Positions 22,731 through 38,160 of a stretch of 64,000 bases of DNA are shown here, one piece after another. The translations under genes and the position numbers were made by a program. Within the stretch, counting starts at the first letter, position 1. Every line of letters begins with the position of its first letter. The notes below the pieces were generated by a model. That model saw only the letters and a list, made by a program, of their open reading frames with translations. It did not search any database and was not told where the DNA came from. The stretch comes from Petrolisthes cinctipes (Eukaryota; Arthropoda; Malacostraca; Decapoda; Porcellanidae). The stretch is taken from NCBI GenBank assembly GCA_033782935.1, contig JAWQEG010000710.1:1240001-1304000 (forward strand), read 5' to 3'.

Positions 22731-25700
22731 AATATCAACAGTCATTCATAGGGTGGTTTGTGTTTGGGTGTCATTACAGTGCTTGGACTATAAATATCAA
22801 CAGTCAATCAAGAGGTGGTGGGTGTCAAGGTGTCATTACAGTGCTTGGACTGTAATTATCAATAGTCATTCATGGGGTGGTGGGTGTGTGGGGGTCATTA
22901 CAGGGTTTTGACTGTAAATATCAACAGTCATTCATGGAGTGGTGAGTTCGTGGGAGTCATTACAGTTCTTGGACTGTAAATATTAACAGTCATTCATGGA
23001 GTGGTGGAAGTGTGGATGTCATTACAGTGCTTGGACTAATAATATCAACAGTCATTCATGGGGTGGTAGGTGTTTGGGTGTCATTAAATTGCTTGGACTG
23101 TAAATATTAACAGTCATTCATGGGGTGGTGGGTGTGTGGATGTCATTACAGTGCTTGGACTGAAAATATCAACTGTCATTCATTGGGTGGTGGGTGTGTG
23201 GGTGTCATTACAGTGCTTGGACTGTTAATATCAACAGTCATTCATGGGGTGGTGAGTGTGTCTGTGTCATTACAGTTCTTGGTCTTTAAATTTCAATCAT
23301 CATTTATTGGGTGGTGGGTGTGTGGGTGTCATTACAGTGTTTGGACTGCAAATATTAACAGTCATCCATGGGGTGGTGGGTGTCATAGAGTGCTTGGACT
23401 GGAAATATTAACAGTCATTCATAGGTTGGTGAGTGTGTGGATGTCATTAGAACGCTTGGACTAAAAATATCAACAGTCTTTTATGGGGTGGTGGGTGTGT
23501 GGGTGTCATTACAGTGCTTGGACTATAAATATCAACCATCATTAATAGGGTGGTGGGTGTGTGGGTTTCTTTACATTGCTTGGACTGTAAATATCATCAG
23601 TTATTCATTAGGTGGGGGGTGTGTGGATGTCATTACAGCGCTTGAACTGTAAATATCTAAAGTCTTTCATAGGGTGGTGGGTGTGTGAGTGTCATTACAG
23701 AGCTTGGACTGTAAATATCTAAAGTCATTCATGGGGTGGTGGTTGTGTGAGTGTCATTACAGTGCATAGACTGTTAATATCAACAGTCATTTATGGAGGG
23801 GTGGGTGTGTGGCTGTCATTACAGTGCTTTGACTGTAAATATCAGCAGTCAATCATGGGGTGGTTGGTGTGTGGGTGTCATTACAGAGCTTGGACTGTAA
23901 ATATATACAGTCATTCATTGGGTGGTGGGTGTGTAAGTGTCATTACATTGCTTGGACTGTAAATATCAACAGTCATTCTTGGGGTGGTGGTTGTGTAGGT
24001 GTCATTACAGTGCTTAGACTGTTAATATCAACAGTCATTTATGGAGTGGTGGGTGTGTGGCTTTCATTACAGTGTTTGGACTGTAAATATCAGCAGTCAA
24101 TCATGGGGTGGTGGGTGTGTGGGTGTCATTACAGTGCTTGGACTGTAAATATCAACCGTCATTTATGAGGTGGTGTGTGTGTAGGTGTCATTACAGTGTT
24201 TTGATTGTAAATATCAACAGTCATTCATAGGGTGGAGGGTGTCATTAGATTGCTTGGACTGTAAATATCAACAGTCATTCATTGGGTGGTGGGTGTGTAA
24301 GTGTCATTACATTGCTTGGACAGTAAATATCAACAGTCATTCTTGGGGTGGTGGTTGTGTGGGTGTCATTACAGTGCTTAGACTGTTAATATCAGCAGTC
24401 AATCATGGGGTGGTTGGTGTGTGGGTGTCATTACAGAGCTTGGACTGTAAATATCTACAGTCATTTATTGGGTGGTGGGTGTGTAAGTGTCATTACATTG
24501 CTTGGACTGTAAATATCAACAGTCATTCTTGGGGTGGTGGTTGTGTGGGTGTCATTACAGTGCTTAGACTGTTAATATCAACAGTCATTTATGGAGTGGT
24601 GGGTGTGTGGCTTTTTATTACAGTGTTTGGACTGTAAATATCAGCAGTCAATCATGGGGTGGTGGGTGTGTGGGTGTCATTACAGTGCTTGGACTGTAAA
24701 TATCAACCGTCATTTATGAGGTGGTGTGTGTGTGGGTGTCATTACAGTGTTTTGATTGTAAATATCAACAGTCATTCATAAGGTGGAGGGTGTCATTAGA
24801 GTGCTTGGACTGTACATATCAACAGTCATTCATGGGGTGGTAGATGTCATTAGAGTGCTTGGACTGTAAATATCAACAGTCATTAATGGGGTGGTAAGTG
24901 TATGGGTGTCATTATAGTGCATGGATTGTAAATATCAACAATAATTCATGGGGTGGTCGGTGTGTGGGTGTCATTACAGTGCTTTGACTGTAAATATCAA
25001 GAGTCATTCATGGGGTGGTGGGTGTGAGGGTGTCATTACAGTGTTCGGACTGTAAATATCAAAAGTCATTCATGGGGTTGTGGGTGTATGGGTGTCATTA
25101 TAGTGCTTGGACTGTAAAAATTTCAACAGTCATTTATGGGGTGGTTTGTGTGTGGGTGTCATTACAGTGCTTGGACTGTAAATATCAAGTCATTAATGGG
25201 ATGGTGGGTGTGTGGGTGTCATTATTGCTTGGACTGTAAATATAAACAGTCATTTATAGGGTGGGGGTTGTGTGGGTGTCATTACAGTGCTTAGACTGTA
25301 AATATCAACAGTCATTTATGGAGTGGTGGGTGTGTGGCTGTCATTACAGTGCTTGGACTGTAAATATCAACAGTCAATCATGGGGTGGTGGGTGTGTGGG
25401 TGTCATTACAGTGCTTGGACTGTAAATATCAACAGTCATTCATGGGGTGGTGGGTGTGTGGGTGTCATTACAGTGTTTTGATTGTAAATATCAACAGTCA
25501 TTCATAGGGTGGAGGGTGTCAATAGAGTCCTTGGACTGTAAATATCAACAGTCATTCATGGGGTGGTGGGTGTGTTGGTGTCATTACAGTGCTTGGACTG
25601 TAAATATCAACCATAATTCATGGGGTGGTGGGTGTGGGGGTGTCATTACAGTGCTTTGAATGTAAATATCAACAGTCATTCATGGGGTGATGGGTGTGTG

Positions 25701-25889
25701 GTTGTCAATACAGAGCTTGGACTGTAAATATCAACAGTCATTCATGGGGTGGTTTGTGTTTGGGTGTCATTACAGTGCTTGGACTATAAATATCAACAGT
25801 CAATCAAGAGGTGGTTGGTGTCAAGGTGTCATTACAGTGCTTGGACTGTAATTATCAATAGTCATTCATGGGGTGGTGGGTGTGTGGGG

Positions 25890-28800
25890 GTCATTACAGG
25901 GTTTTGACTGTAAATATCAACAGTCATTCATGGAGTGGTGAGTTTGTGGGAGTCATTACAGTTCTTGGACTGTAAATATTAACAGTCATTCATGGAGTGG
26001 TGGAAGTGTGGATGTCATTACAGTGCTTGGACTAATAATATCAACAGTCATTCATGGGGTGGTAGGTGTGTGGGTGTCATTAAATTGCTTGGACTGTAAA
26101 TATTAACAGTCATTCATGGGGTGGTGGGTGTGTGGATGTCATTACAGTGCTTGGACTGAAAATATCAACAGTCAATCATGGGGTGGTTGGTGTGTGGGTG
26201 TCATTACAGAGCTTGGACTGTAAATATCTACAGTCATTCATTGGGTGGTGTTTGTGTAAGTGTCATTACATTGCTTGGACTGTAAATATCAACAGTCATT
26301 CTTGGGGATGGTGGTTGTGTGGGTGTCATTACAGTGCTTAGACTGTCAATATCAACAGTCATTTATGGAGTGGTGGGAGTGTGGCTGTCATTACAGTGCT
26401 TGGACTGTAAATATCAGCAGTCTATCATGGGGTTGTGGGTGTGTGGGTGTCATTGCAGTGCTTGGACTGTAAATATCAACAGTCATTCATTGGTGGTGTG
26501 TGTGTGGGTGTCATTATAGTGCGTGGACTGTAAATATCAACCATTATTCATTGGGTAGTGGGTGTGTGGGTGTCATTACAGTGCTCAGACTGTAAATATT
26601 AACAGTCATTCATTTAGTGGTTGGTGTTGGGTTGTCATTACAGTGCTTAGACTTTAAATATCAACAGTCTTTAATGGGGTGGTGGGTGTGTGGGTGTCAT
26701 TACAGTGCTTGAAATGTAAATCTCAACAGTCATTCATAGGGTGGTGGGTGTGTGAGTGTCATTACAGAGCTTGGACTGTAAATATCTACAGTCATTCATT
26801 GGGTGGTGGGTGTGTAAGTGACATTACAGTGCTTGGACTGTAAATATCAACAGTCATTCTTGGTGTGGTGGTTGTGTGGGTGTCATTACAGTGCTTAGAC
26901 TGTTAATATCAACAGTCATTTATAGAGTGGTGGGTGTGTGACTGTCATTACAGTGCTTGGACTGTAAATATCAGCAGTCAATCATGGGGTGGTGGGTGTG
27001 TGGGTGTCATTACAGAGCTTGGATTGTAAATATCTACAGTCATTCATGAGGTGGTGGGTGTGTAAGTGTCATTACAGTGCTTGGACTGTAAATATCAACA
27101 GTCATTCTTGGGGTGGTGGTTGTGTGGGTGTCATTACAGTGCTTAGACTGTTAATATCAACAGTCATTTATGGAGTGGTAGGTCTGTAGCTGTCATTACA
27201 GTGCTTGGACTGTAAATATCAGCAGTCAATCATGGGGAGGTGGGTGTGTGGGTGTCATTACAGTGCTTGGACTGTAAATATCAACAGTCATTCATGGGGT
27301 GGTGGGTGTGTAAGTGTCATTACAGTGCTTGGACTGTAAATATCAACAGTCATTCTTGGGGTGGTGGTTGTGTGGGTGTCATTACAGTGCTTAGACTGTT
27401 AATATCAACAGTCATTTATGAAGTGGTAGGTCTGTAGCTGTCATTACAGTGTTTTAATTGTAAAAATCAACAGTCATTCATAGGGTGGAGGGTGTCATTA
27501 GAGTGCTTGGACTGTAAATATCAACAGTCATTCATGGGGTGTTAGGTGTCATTAGAGTGCTTGGACTGTAAATATAAACAGTCATTTATAGGGTGGGGGT
27601 TGTGTGGGTGTCATTACAGTGCTTAGACTGTAAATATCTACAGTCATTTATGGAGTGGTGGGTGTGTGGCTGTCATTACAGTGCTTGGACTGTAAATATC
27701 AACAGTCAATCATGGGGTGGTGGGTGTGTGGATGTCATTACAGTGCTTGGACTATAAATATCAACAGTCAATCAAGGGGTGGTGGGTGTCAAGATGTCAT
27801 TACAGTGCTTGGACTGTAATTATCAACAGTCATTCATGGGGTGGTGGGTGTGTGGGGGTCATTACAGGGTTTTGATTGTAAACATCAACAGTCATTCATG
27901 GGGTGGTGAGTTTGTGGGAGTCATTACAGTTCTTGGACTGTAAATATTAACAGTCATTCATGGAGAGGTGGATGTGTGGATGTCATTACAGTGCTTGGAC
28001 TATAAATATCAACAGTCAATCAAGGGGTGGTGGGTGTCAAGATGTCATTACAGTGCTTGGACTGTAATTATCAACAGTCATTCATGGGGTGGTGGGTGTG
28101 TGGGGGTCATTACAGGGTTTTGACTGTAAATATCAACAGTCATTCATGGGGTGGTGAGTTTGTGGGAGTCATTACAGTTCTTGGACTGTAAATATTAACA
28201 GTCATTCATGGAGTGGTGGATGTGTGGATGTCATTACAGTGCTTGGACTAATAATATCAAGAGTCATTCATGGGGTGGTGGGTGTGTGGGTGTCATTAAA
28301 TTGCTTGGACTGTAAATATTAACAGTAATTCATGGGGTTGTGGGTGTGTGGATGTCATTACAGTGCTTGAACTGTAAATATCAAGTCCTTCATGGGGTGG
28401 TGGGTGTGTGGGTGTCATTATTGCTTGGACTATAAATATCAACAGTCATTCATGGGGTGGTTTGAGTTTGGGTGTCATTACAGTGCTTGGACTATAAATA
28501 TCAACAGTCATTCATGGGGTGGTGAGTGTGTCTGTGTCATTACAGTTCTTGGTCTGTAAATTTCAATCATCATTCATTGGGTGGTGGGTGTGTGGGTGTC
28601 ATTACAGTGTTTGGACTGCAAATATTAAGAGTCATCTATGGGGTGGTGGGTGTCATAGAGTGCTTGGACTGGAAATATTAACAGTCATTCATAGGTTGGT
28701 GAGTGTGTGGATGTCATTACAGAGCTTGGACTGTAAATATCTACAGTCATTCATTGGGTGGTGGGTGTGTAAGTGTCATTACATTGCTTGGACTGTAAAT

Positions 28801-29873
28801 ATCAACAGTCATTCTTGGGGTGGTGGTTGTGTGGGTGTCATTACAGTGCTTAGACTGTACATATCAACAGTCATTTATGGAGTGGTGGGAGTGTGGCTGT
28901 CATTACAGTGCTTAGACTGTAAATATCAGCAGTCAATCATGGGGTGGTGGGTGTGTGGGTGTCATTGCAGAACTTGGACTTTAAATATCAACAGTCATTC
29001 ATTGGTGGTGGGTGTGTGGGTGTCATTACAGTGCGTGGACTGTAAATATCAACCATTATTCATTGGGTAGTGGGTGTGTGGGTGTCATTACAGTGCTCAG
29101 ACTGTAAATATTAACAGTCATTCATTTAGTGGTTGGTTTTGGGTTGTCATTACAGTGCTTAGACTTTAAATATCAACAGTCTTTAATGGGGTGGCGGGTG
29201 TGTGGGTGTCATTACAGTGCTTGAACTGTAAATCTCAACAGTCATTCATAGGGTGGTGGGTGTATGAGTGTCATTACAGAGTTTGGACTGTAAATATCTA
29301 CAGTCATTCATTAGGTGGTGGGTGTGTAAGTGTCATTACAGTGCTTGGACTGTAAATATCAACAGTCAATCATGGGGTGGTGGGTGTGTGGGTGTCATTA
29401 TAGAGCTTGGACTGTAAATATCTACAGTCATTCATGGGGTGGTAGGTGTGTAAGTGTCATTAAAGTGCTTGGACTGTAAATATCAACAGTCATTCTTTGG
29501 GTGGTGGTTGTGTGGGTGTCATTACAGTGCTTAGACTGTTAATATCAACAGTCATTTATGGAGTGGTAGGTCTGTAGCTGTCATTACAGTGCTTGGACTG
29601 TAAATATCAGCAGTCAATCATAGGGTGGTTGGTGTGTGGGTGTCATTACAGTGCTTGGACTGTAAATATCAACAGTCATTCATGGGGTGGTGTGTGTGTG
29701 GGTGTCATTACAGTGTTTTGATTGTAAAAATCAACAGTCATTCATAGGGTGGAGGGTGTCATTAGAGTGCTTGGACTGTAAATATCAACAGTCATTCATG
29801 GGGTGTTAGGTATCATTAGAGTGCTTGGACTGTTATTATCAACAGTCATTCATGGGGTGGTGGGTGTGTGGGG
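25890..29873 (+). repeat. Higher-order repeat of 3984 bp, copy 1
   Basis: Long block of about 64 units. Its start at the distinctive GTCATTACAGGGTTTTGACTG (25890) recurs at 29874, an offset of 3984. Landmarks inside keep the offset at 3983-3984, for example the unit starting at 26132 with its partner at 30116, and the block at 28519 with its partner at 32502. The block itself contains smaller repeats: the pair of units with CAATCAAGGGGTGGTGGGTG occurs at about 27770 and again at about 28020. Confidence 0.82.
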
Positions 29874-32800
29874 GTCATTACAGGGTTTTGACTGTAAATA
29901 TCAACAGTCATTCATGGAGTGGTGAGTTTGTGGGAGTCATTACAGTTCTTGGACTGTAAATATTAACAGTCATTCATGGAGTGGTGGAAGTGTGGATGTC
30001 ATTACAGTGCTTGGACTAATAATATCAACAGTCATTCATGGGGTGGTAGGTGTGTGGGTGTCATTAAATTGCTTGGACTGTAAATATTAACAGTCATTCA
30101 TGGGGTGGTGGGTGTGTGGATGTCATTACAGTGCTTGGACTGAAAATATCAACAGTCAATCATGGGGTGGTTGGTGTGTGGGTGTCATTACAGAGCTTGG
30201 ACTGTAAATATCTACAGTCATTCATTGGGTGGTGGGTGTGTAAGTGTCATTACATTGCTTGGACTGTAAATATCAACAGTCATTCTTGGGGTGGTGGTTG
30301 TGTGGGTGTCATTACAGTGCTTAGACTGTCAATATCAACAGTCATTTATGGAGTGGTGGGAGTGTGGCTGTCATTACAGTGCTTGGACTGTAAATATCAG
30401 CAGTCTATCATGGGGTGGTGGGTGTGTGGGTGTCATTGCAGTGCTTGGACTGTAAATATCAACAGTCATTCTTTGGTGGTGTGTGTGTGGGTGTCATTAT
30501 AGTGCGTGGACTGTAAATATCAACCATTATTCATTGGGTAGTGGGTGTGTGGGTGTCATTACAGTGCTCAGACTGTAAATATTAACAGTCATTCATTTAG
30601 TGGTTGGTGTTGGGTTGTCATTACAGTGCTTAGACTTTAAATATCAACAGTTTTTAATGGGGTGGTGGGTGTGTGGGTGTCATTACAGTGCTTGAACTGT
30701 AAATCTCAACAGTCATTCATAGGGTGGTGGGTGTGTGAGTGTCATTACAGAGCTTGGACTGTAAATATCTACAGTCATTCATTGGGTGGTGGGTGTGTAA
30801 GTGTCATTACAGTGCTTGGACTGTAAATATCAAAAGTCATTCTTGGTGTGGTGGTTGTGTGGGTGTCATTACAGTGCTTAGACTGTTAATATCAACAGTC
30901 ATTTATGGAGTGGTAGGTGTGTGACTGTCATTACAGTGCTTGGACTGTAAATATCAGCAGTCAATCATGGGGTGGTGGGTGTGTGGGTGTCATTACAGAG
31001 CTTGGACTGTAAATATCTACAGTCATTCATGAGGTGGTGGGTGTGTAAGTGTCATTACAGTGCTTGGACTGTAAATATCAACAGTCATTCTTGGGGTGGT
31101 GGCTGTGTGGGTGTCATTACAGTGCTTAGACTATGAACATCAACAGTCATTTATGGAGTGGTAGGTCTGTAGCTGTCATTACAGTGCTTGGACTGTAAAT
31201 ATCAGCAGTCAATCATGGGGTGGTGGGTGTGTGGGTGTCATTACAGTGCTTGGACTGTAAATATCAACAGTCATTCATGGGGTGGTGGGTGTGTAAGTGC
31301 CATTACAGTGCTTGGACTGTAAATATCAACAGTCATTTTTGGGGTGGTGGTTGTGTGGGTGTCATTACAGTGCTTAGACTGTTAATATCAACAGTCATTT
31401 ATGGAGTGGTAGGTCTGTAGCTGTCATTACAGTGTTTTGATTGTAAAAATCAACAGTCATTCATAGGGTGGAGGGTGTCATTAGAGTGCTTGGACTGTAA
31501 ATATCAACAGTCATTCATGGGGTGTTAGGTGTCATTAGAGTGCTTGAACTGTAAATATAAACAGTCATTTATAGGGTGGGGTTTGTGTGGGTGTCATTAC
31601 AGTGCTTAGACTGTAAATATCTACAGTCATTTATGGAGTGGTGGGTGTGTGGCTGTCATTACAGTGCTTGGACTGTAAATATCAACAGTCAATCATGGGG
31701 TGTTGGGTGTGTGGGTGTCATTACAGTGCTTGGACTATAAATATCAACAGTCAATCAAGGGGTGGTGGGTGTCAAGATGTCATTACAGTGCTTGGACTGT
31801 AATTATCAACAGTCATTCATGGGGTGGAGGGTGTGTGGGGGTCTTTACACGGTTTTGACTGTAAATATCAGCAGTCATTCATGGGTTGGTGAGTTTGTGG
31901 GAGTCATTACAGTTCTTGGACTGTAAATATTAACAGTCATTCATGGAGTGGTGGATGTGTGGATGTCATTACAGTGCTTGGACTATAAATATCAACAGTC
32001 AATCAAGGGGTGGTGGGTGTCAAGATGTCATTACTGTGCTTGGACTGTAAATATCAACAGTCATTCATGGGGTGGTGGGTGTGTGGGGGTCATTACAGGG
32101 TTTTGACTGTAAATATCAACAGTCATTCATGGGGTGGTGAGTTTGTGGGAGTCATTACAGTTCTTGGACTGTAAATATTAACAGTCATTCATGGAGTGGT
32201 GGATGTGTGGATGTCATTACAGTGCTTGGACTAATAATATCAAGAGTCATTCATGGGGTGGTGGGTGAGTGGGTGTCATTAAATTGCTTGGACTGTAAAT
32301 ATTAACAGTCATTCATGGGGTGGTGGGTGTGTGGATGTCATTACAGTGCTTGGACTGTAAATATCAAGTCATTCATGGGGTGGTGGGTGTGTGGGTGTCA
32401 TTATTGCTTGGACTGTAAATATCAACAGTCATTCATGGGGTGGTTTGAGTTTGGGTGTCATTACAGTGCTTGGACTATAAATATCAACAGTCATTCATTG
32501 GGTGGTGAGTGTGTCTGTGTCATTACAGTTCTTGGTCTGTAAATTTCAATCATCATTCATTGGGTGGTGGGTGTGTGGGTGTCATTACAGTGTTTGGACT
32601 GCAAATATTAAGAGTCATCCATGGGGTGGTGGGTGTCATAGAGTGCTTGGACTGGAAATATTAACAGTCATTCATAGGTTGGTGAGTGTGTGGATGTAAT
32701 TAGAGCGCTTGGACTAAAAATATCAACAGTCTTTTATGGGGTGGTGGGTGTGTGGGTGTCATTACAGTGCTTGGACAATAAATATCAACCATCATTAATA

Positions 32801-33860
32801 GGGTGGTGGGTGTGTGGGTTTCATTACAGTGCTTGGACTGTAAATATCAGCAGTCAATCATGGGGTGGTTGGTGTGTGGGTGTCATTACAGAGCTTGGAC
32901 TGTAAATATCTACAGTCATTCATTGGGTGGTGGGTGTGTAAGTGTCATTACATTGCTTGGACTGTAAATATCAACAGTCATTCTTGGGGTGGTGGTTGTG
33001 TGGGTGTCATTACAGTGCTTAGACTGTCAATATCAACAGTCATTTATGGAGTGGTGGGAGTGTGGCTGTCATTACAGTGCTTAGACTGTAAATATCAGCA
33101 GTCAATCATGGGGTGGTGGGTGTGTGGGTGTCATTGCAGTGCTTGGACTGTAAATATCAACAGTCATTCATTGGTGGTGGGTGTGTGGGTGTCATTACAG
33201 TGCGTGGACTGTAAATATCAACCATTATTTATTGGGTAGTGGGTGTGTGGGTGTCATTACAGTGCTCAGACTGTAAATATTAACAGTCATTCATTTAGTG
33301 GTTGGTTTTGGGTTGTCATTACAGTGCTTAGACTTTAAATATCAACAGTCTTTAATGGGGTGGTGGGTGTGTGGGTGTCATTACAGTGCTTGAACTGTAA
33401 ATCTCAACAGTCATTCATAGGGTGGTGGGTGTATGAGTGTCATTACAGAGTTTGGACTGTAAATATCTACAGTCATTCATTAGGTTGTGGGTGTGTAAGT
33501 GTCATTACAGTGCTTGGACTGTAAATATCAACAGTCAATCATGGGGTGGTGGGTGTATGGGTGTCATTATAGAGCTTGGACTGTAAATATCTACAGTCAT
33601 TCATGGGGTGGTAGGTGTGTAAGTGTCATTAAAGTGCTTGGACTGTAAATATCAACAGTCATTCTTGGGGTGGTGGTTGTGTGGGTGTCATTACAGTGAT
33701 TAGACTGTTAATATCAACAGTCATTTATGGAGTGGTAGGTCTGTAGCTGTCATTACAGTGCTTGGACTGTAAATATCAGCAGTCAATCATGGGGTGGTGG
33801 GTGTGTGGGTGTCATTACAATGCTTGGACTGTAAATATCAACAGTCATTCATGGGGTGGT
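29874..33860 (+). repeat. Higher-order repeat of ~3.98 kb, copy 2
   Basis: Second copy of 25890-29873, tandem to it. The match is close over at least 29874-33200. Toward the right end the offset grows to about 4170, so this copy has about three extra units. The right boundary is therefore approximate. Related partial copies continue to about 36 kb, for example 34150-34524 matching 32865-33239. Confidence 0.75.
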
Positions 33861-36800
33861 GTGTGTGTGGGTGTCATTACAGTGTTTTGATTGTAAAAAT
33901 CAACAGTCATTCATAGGGTGGAGGGTGTCATTAGAGTGCTTGGACTGTAAATATCAACAGTCATTCATTGGGTGTTAGGTATCATTAGAGTGCTTGGACT
34001 GTAAATATCAACAGTCATTAATGGGGTGGTGAGTGTATGGGTGTCATTATAGTGCATGAACTGTAAATATCAACAATAATTTATGGGGTGGTCGGTGTGT
34101 GGGTGTCATTACAGTGCTTGGACTGTAAATATCAGCAGTCAATCATGGGGTGGTTGGTGTGTGGGTGTCATTACAGAGCTTGGACTGTAAATATCTACAG
34201 TCATTCATTGGGTGGTGGGTGTGTAAGTGTCATTACATTGCTTGGACTGTAAATATCAACAGTCATTCTTGGGGTGGTGGTTGTGTGGGTGTCATTACAG
34301 TGCTTAGACTGTCAATATCAACAGTCATTTATGGAGTGGTGGGAGTGTGGCTGTCATTACAGTGCTTAGACTGTAAATATCAGCAGTCAATCATGGTGTG
34401 GTGGGTGTGTGGGTGTCATTGCAGTGCTTGGACTTTAAATATCAACAGTCATTCATTGGTGGTGGGTGTGTGGGTGTCATTACAGTGCGTGGACTGTAAA
34501 TATCAACCATTATTCATTGGGTAGTGGGTGTGTGGGTGTCATTACAGTGCTCAGACTGTAAATATTAACAGTCATTCATTTAGTGGTTGGTTTTGGGTTG
34601 TCATTACAGTGCTTAGACTTTAAATATCAACAGTCATTCATAGGGTGGTGGGTGTATGAGTGTCATTACAGAGCTTGGACTGTAAATATCTACAGTCATT
34701 CATTAGGTGGTGGGTGTGTAAGTGTCATTACAGTTCTTGGACTGTAAATATCAACAGTCAATCATGGGGTGGAGGGTGTGTGGGTGTCATTACAGAGCTT
34801 GGACTGTAAATATCTACAGTCATTCATGGGGTGGTAGGTGTGTAAGTGTCATTAAAGTGCTTGAACTGTAAATCTCAACAGTCATTCATAGGGTGGTGGG
34901 TGTATGAGTGTCATTACAGAGCTTGGACTGTAAATATCTACAGTCATTCATTAGGTGGTGGGTGTGTAAGTGTCATTACAGTGCTTGGACTGTAAATATC
35001 AACAGTCAATCATGGGGTGGAGGGTGTGTGGGTGTCATTACAGAGCTTGGACTGTAAATATCTACAGTCATTCATGGGGTGGTAGGTGTGTAAGTGTCAT
35101 TAAAGTGCTTGGACTGTAAATATCAACAGTCATTCTTGGGGTGGTGGTTGTGTGGGTGTCATTAGAGTGCTTAGACTGTTAATATCAACAGTCATTTATG
35201 GAGTGGTAGGTCTGTAGCTGTCATTACAGTGCTTGGACTGTAAATATCAGCAGTCAATCATGGGGTGGTAGGTGTGGGGGTGTCATTACAGTGCTTGGAC
35301 TGTAAATATCAACAGTCATTCATGGGGTGGTGTGTGTGTGGGTGTCATTACAGTGTTTTGATTGTAAAAATCAACAGTCATTCATAGGGTGGAGGGTGTC
35401 ATTAGAGTGCTTGGACTGTAAATATCAACAGTCATTCATGGGGTGTTAGGTATCATTAGAGTGCTTGGACTGTAAATATCAACAGTCATTAATGGGGTGG
35501 TGAGTGTATGGTTGTCATTATAGTGCATGAACTGTAAATATCAACAATAATTTATGGGGTGGTCGGTGTGTGGGTGTCATTACAGTGCTTTGACTGTAAA
35601 TATCAATAGTCATTCATGGGGTGATGGGTGTGAGGGTGTCATTACAGTTTTCGGACTGTAAATATGAACAGTCATTAATGGGGTTGTGGGTGTGTGGGTG
35701 TCATTATAGTGCTTGGACTGTAAATACCAACATTCATTTATGGGGTGGTTGGTGTTTGGGTGTCATTACAGTGCTTGGACAGTAAATATCAAGTCATTAA
35801 TGGGATGGTGGGTGTTTGGGAGTCATTATTGCTTGGACTGTAAATATCAACAGTCATTTATAGGGTGGGGGTTGTGTGGGTTTCATTACAGTGCTTAGAC
35901 GGTAAATATCAACAGTCATTTATGGAGTGGTGAGTGTGTGGCTGTCATTACAGTGCTTGGACTGTAAATATCAACATTCAATCATGGGGTGGTGGAAGTG
36001 TGGGTGTCATTACAGTGCTTGGACTGTAAATATCAACAGTCATTCATAGGGTGATGGGTGTGTGGGTGTCATTACAGTGTTTTGATTGTAAATATCAACA
36101 GTCATTCATAGGGTGGAGGGTGTCATTAGAGTCCTTGGACTGTAAATATCAACAGTCATTCATGGGGTGGTGGGTGTGTGGGTGTCATTACAGTGCTTGG
36201 ACTGTAAATATCAACCATAATTCATCGGGTGGTTGGTGTGGGGGTGTCATTACAGTGCTTTGAATGTAAATATCAACAGTCATTCATGGGATGATGGGTG
36301 TGTGGTTGTCATTACAGAGCTTGGACTGTAAATATCAACAGTCATTTATGGGGTGGTATGTGTTTGGGTGTCATTACAGTGCTTGGACTATAAATATCAA
36401 CAGTCAATCAAGGGTTGGTGGGTGTCAAGGTGTCATTACAGTGCTTGGACTGTAATTATCAACAGTCATTCATGGGGTGGTGGGTGTGTGGGAGTCATTA
36501 CAGGGTTTTGACTGTAAATATCAACACTCATTCATGGTGTGGTTAGTTTGTGGGAGTCATTACAGTTCTTGGACTGTAAATATTAACAGTCATTCATGGG
36601 GTGGTGGATGTGTGGATGTCATTACAGGGCTTGGACAAATAATATCAAGAGTCATTCATGGAGTGGTGGGTGTGTGTGTGTCATTAAATTGCTTGGACTG
36701 TAAATATTAACAGTCATTCATGGGGTGGTGGGTGTGTGGATGTCATTACAGTGCTTGGACTGAAAATATCAACAGTCATTCAAGGGGTGGTTGGTGTGTG

Positions 36801-38160
36801 GGTGTCATTACATTGCTTGGACTGTTAATATCAATAGTCATTCATGGGGTGGTGAGTGTGTCTGTGTCATTACAGTTCTTGGTCTGTAAATTTCAACCAT
36901 CATTCATTGGGTGGTGGGTGTGTGGGTGTCATTACAGTGTTTGGACTGCAAATATTAACAGTCTTCCATGGGGTGGAGGGTGTCATAGAGTGCTTGGACT
37001 GTAAATATTAACAGTCATTCATAGGTTCGTGAGTGTGTGGATGTAATTAGAGAGCTTGGACTAAAAATATCAACAGTCTTTCATGGGGTGGTTGGTGTGT
37101 GGGTGTCATTACAGTGCTTGGACTATAAATATCAACCATCATTAATAGGGTGGTGGGTATGTGGGTTTCATTACAGTGCTTGGACTGTAAATATCATCAG
37201 TCATTCATTAGGTGGTGGGTGTGTGGGTGTCATTACAGTGTTTTGATTGTAAATATCAACAGTCATTCATGGGGTAGTGAGTGTGTGGGTGTCATTACAG
37301 TTCTTGGACTGTAAATATTAACAGTCATTCATGGGGTGATGGGTGTGTGGATGTCATTACCGTGCGTGGACTGTAAATATCAACCATTATTCATTGGGTA
37401 GTGGGTGTGATTACAGTGCTCAGACTGTAAATATTAACAGTCATTCATTTAGTGGTTGGTGTTAGGTTGTCATTACAGTGCTTAGACTTTAAATATCAAC
37501 AGTCTTTAATAAGGTGGTGGGTGTGTGGGTTTCATTACAGTGCTTAAACTGTAAATGTCAGCAGTCAATCATGAGGTGGTGGGTGTGTGGGTGTCATTAC
37601 AGTGCTTGGACTGTTAATATCAACAGTCATTCATGGGGTGGTAAGTGTGTCTGTGTCATTACAGTTCTTGGTCTGTAAATTTCAACCATCATTCATTGGG
37701 TGGTGGGTGTGTGGGTGTCATTACAGTGTTTGGACTCCAAATATTAACAGTCATCCATGGGGTGGTGGGTGTCATAGAGTGCTTGGACTGTAAATATTAA
37801 CAGTCATTCATAGGTTGGTGAGTGTGTTGATGTCATTAGAGCGCTTGGACTAAAAATATCAACATTCTTTCATGGGGTGGTGGGTGTGTGGGTGTCATTA
37901 CAGTGCTTGGACTATAAATATCAACCATCATAATAGGGTGTTGTGTGTGTGGGTTTCATTACAGTGCTTGGACTGTAAATATCATCAGTCATTCGTTAGG
38001 TGGTGGGTGTGTGGGTGTCATTACAGTGTTTTGACTGTAAATATCAACAGTCATTCATGGGGTAGTGAGTGTGTGGGTGTCATTACAGTTCTTGGACTGT
38101 AAATATTAACAGTCATTCATGGGGTGGTGGGTGTGTGGATGTCATTACAATGCGTGGACT

